From: Arthrobacter psychrochitiniphilus
Lineage (GTDB): Bacteria; Actinomycetota; Actinomycetes; Actinomycetales; Micrococcaceae
Direction: 5' to 3'
Assembly (NCBI RefSeq): GCF_003185915.1
Contig: NZ_QHLZ01000003.1
Span: forward strand, 110,489-174,488
DNA: 64,000 nt
Below the pieces are notes generated by a model. The model was not told where the DNA came from. It made no database searches and was given only the letters and a program-made list of their open reading frames with translations. The position numbers and the translations under genes were made by a program. Of the stretch, positions 62,728 through 64,000 are shown piece after piece. Position 1 is the first letter of the stretch. The number at the start of each line of letters is the position of its first letter.

Positions 62728-63687
62728 GTGAGCGAGCAAGCCCCGCCGCTGCTGGTCAAGCTTGTCCAGCACCAGAGCGCTGCCTTGGTGCGCGGCGTGT
62801 CCTGGTCGGCGGAGGGGCCCTCACTGTCCCTCACCACGGACGACGGCGATGCGCAGCTGCCCTTGGTGCCGGGGCAGTGGCTAAAGTTTGAGGTGCTCCG
62901 TGGTGATGGCGTCCCGGCCCGGCATTGCTTGGGGTTCGCCTTGGTGAATGTTTCTGGACAGCCTCATCATGTCCCGTGCCCCACAGGCCAGCCTGCAGAG
63001 CGAGGTTTTCAGTGCGGTGCCTGTTTCGGGAAAGATGAAATGCGGTACATGCATGACTTTCACCGCAGTGGCATTGCCCCGCCCGGGCTGAAGACGTATC
63101 TGGCGCAGAGGCATTGGCTCTACATTGCCACCTTCGCGGACGGCACCACCAAAGTAGGGACGGCGTCCGAACCTAGCAAGTGGCGCCGGCTGGCCGAACA
63201 AGGTGCACTTGTGGCCCGCTACGTGGCGCTGGCCCGGGACGGGTCCGTGGTGCGGCATCTAGAAGACAGCGTCTCCACGAACCTGCCACCTACCCAATTT
63301 GTGCGTGGAGCGGCCAAGTTCGCGGCGCTCTTGCACCCCCGGCCACCCCTGCACCTGGAACAGACCAATAAGGCCATGGCCAGCGTGGTGCGTGATTACG
63401 TTGGCGGGCTGGCACTGGAGGGCTTTCATACTGTTGACGAGCAGTGGGAGCGGAGCGTATTTTCGGATGCTGTGGCGGGGCCGAGCCGGCGCGCAGCCTA
63501 CCCGCAACCTCTGGATTCCGGCGCACACGGCATCAGGCTGGACTCCATGCTGGGTCTCACGGCCCTAGTTGGAGTCGATGATGTGGACGGGGAGTTCCTG
63601 CTGGATCTGGGCGCCCTGAAGGGCCGCAAGATTCGCTTCGGTGAGTATAAGAGCACGCTACCGGCGCTGCAGGAATCGCTCTTCTAA
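62728..63687 (+). CDS. DUF2797 family protein
   Basis: A 319-residue protein of the DUF2797 family, of unknown function. A cysteine-containing segment (HHVPCPTG then RGFQCGACFGKDEMRYMHDFHR, residues about 85-115) looks like a metal site. The following HWLYIATFADGTTKVGTASEPSKWRRLAEQGA resembles the start of a GIY-YIG nuclease-type fold. The start GTG 62728, 8 bp after the previous stop, suggests translational coupling with the CitE-like gene. Confidence 0.85.
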   Translation: MSEQAPPLLVKLVQHQSAALVRGVSWSAEGPSLSLTTDDGDAQLPLVPGQWLKFEVLRGDGVPARHCLGFALVNVSGQPHHVPCPTGQPAERGFQCGACFGKDEMRYMHDFHRSGIAPPGLKTYLAQRHWLYIATFADGTTKVGTASEPSKWRRLAEQGALVARYVALARDGSVVRHLEDSVSTNLPPTQFVRGAAKFAALLHPRPPLHLEQTNKAMASVVRDYVGGLALEGFHTVDEQWERSVFSDAVAGPSRRAAYPQPLDSGAHGIRLDSMLGLTALVGVDDVDGEFLLDLGALKGRKIRFGEYKSTLPALQESLF

Positions 63688-63763
63688 TCGCTGGCCGCTC
63701 CCACCGCTCGCAAGCTCGTGGCGGGCCCCTCGCAGCCGTGGGCCCACTCGGGTTCCTGAACTG

Positions 63764-63769
63764 TAGACT
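63764..63769 (+). promoter_or_regulatory. Candidate leaderless -10 (TAGACT)
   Basis: TAGACT lies 7 nt before GTG 63777. Confidence 0.45.
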
Positions 63770-63776
63770 TAGCCCT

Positions 63777-64000
63777 GTGCTAAACGACTTTTGGGAAACT
63801 GCTCCGCCCGCCTACAAATACGCTGTTTTTGCTGGCATGGGGCTGACGTTCATCGGCATTGTCATCATCATTCTCGGTGCCATTACATCCACCGCATCTA
63901 TGACCTACATTGCGCTGCCCTTCATTGGCGTGGGACTGCTAGCTCACATGGCGTCGCTGGGACTGCGAGGACGCAACATCCGCAAGGAGCTCAAAGCCGG
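63777..64000 (+). CDS. Small two-helix membrane protein, DUF3188-like (3' end outside window)
   Basis: The first 74 codons of a gene that runs off the window. An N-terminal LNDFWETAPPAYKYAVF segment, two hydrophobic helices (about 20-40 and 44-62), and a basic RGRNIRKELKAG stretch are visible. I recall similar small proteins annotated as DUF3188 in Arthrobacter relatives; the function is unknown. GTG 63777 with TAGACT 7 nt upstream suggests a leaderless mRNA. Confidence 0.7.
   Translation, partial: MLNDFWETAPPAYKYAVFAGMGLTFIGIVIIILGAITSTASMTYIALPFIGVGLLAHMASLGLRGRNIRKELKA

Overview
This window comes from a high-GC actinobacterial chromosome, most probably Arthrobacter sensu lato (Micrococcaceae). 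The grounds are the kinds of genes present: an actinobacterial FprA, a furA-katA pair, a fused PutA, an Rpf-LysM factor, a sunset-domain protein and a LAXTG chaplin-like surface protein. GC-rich codon use and many genes that look leaderless, with a TANNNT -10 hexamer 6-7 nt before the start codon, fit the same group. It is ordinary chromosome: I see no prophage, integrase, insertion sequence, CRISPR array or rRNA operon.

Layout. 1-2.2 kb: tail of a sortase-anchored chaplin-like protein, a 22-bp perfect hairpin, and a PucR-type regulator. 2.3-5.2 kb: aminobutyraldehyde dehydrogenase and GABA transaminase (putrescine/GABA catabolism), divergent from the PucR gene. 5.4-12.9 kb: a tandem pair of related membrane proteins with duplicated upstream DNA, a universal stress protein, RarD, FprA, and DUF2236 and DUF2461 proteins. 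12.9-15.5 kb: an oxidative-stress block (furA-katA, then a convergent ankyrin gene). 15.6-20.7 kb: an unrecognised protein, an MFS exporter, a histidine phosphatase, and a NarL-type two-component system whose regulator carries a repeat-built insertion. 21-24.5 kb: a large secreted M66-type metalloprotease. 24.6-32.3 kb: small stress and housekeeping genes (VOC, YajQ, thioredoxin, ABM, DNA glycosylase, anion permease), tRNA-Tyr, and several small envelope proteins of unknown role.

32.5-37.2 kb: a LysR regulator divergent from a bifunctional putA. 37.2-38.4 kb: a nuclease-like AbiEi-type gene bracketed by two copies of a roughly 60-bp palindromic repeat; a third, decayed copy lies at 15.0 kb. 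38.5-43.3 kb: an AraC-VOC pair, CBS and cystathionine gamma-synthase/lyase (transsulfuration), and an Rpf-LysM resuscitation factor behind a long leader. 43.3-45.6 kb: an amidohydrolase and an SDR gene with an apparent one-base deletion near its 3' end. 45.8-53.5 kb: a complete kdpFABCDE potassium-uptake locus, including the 30-codon kdpF. 53.6-55.8 kb: a PadR repressor and a DHA2 drug exporter, with a 9-bp inverted repeat over the PadR start. 55.9-64 kb: a MOSC protein, a DEAD-box helicase with a long leader, tRNA-Thr and tRNA-Met, an NAD(P)-binding protein, a CPA1 antiporter, a CitE-like lyase, a DUF2797 protein and a truncated small membrane protein.

Taken together the region serves nitrogen-compound catabolism (putrescine/GABA, proline), sulfur amino acid metabolism, peroxide, osmotic and ion stress, and the cell surface. 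The observations most worth following are the palindrome-bracketed nuclease-like gene, the repeat insertion in a receiver domain, the membrane-anchored protein with L7/L12-like motifs, the duplicated FQPG membrane proteins and the SDR frameshift. I found no clear multi-gene novel system.
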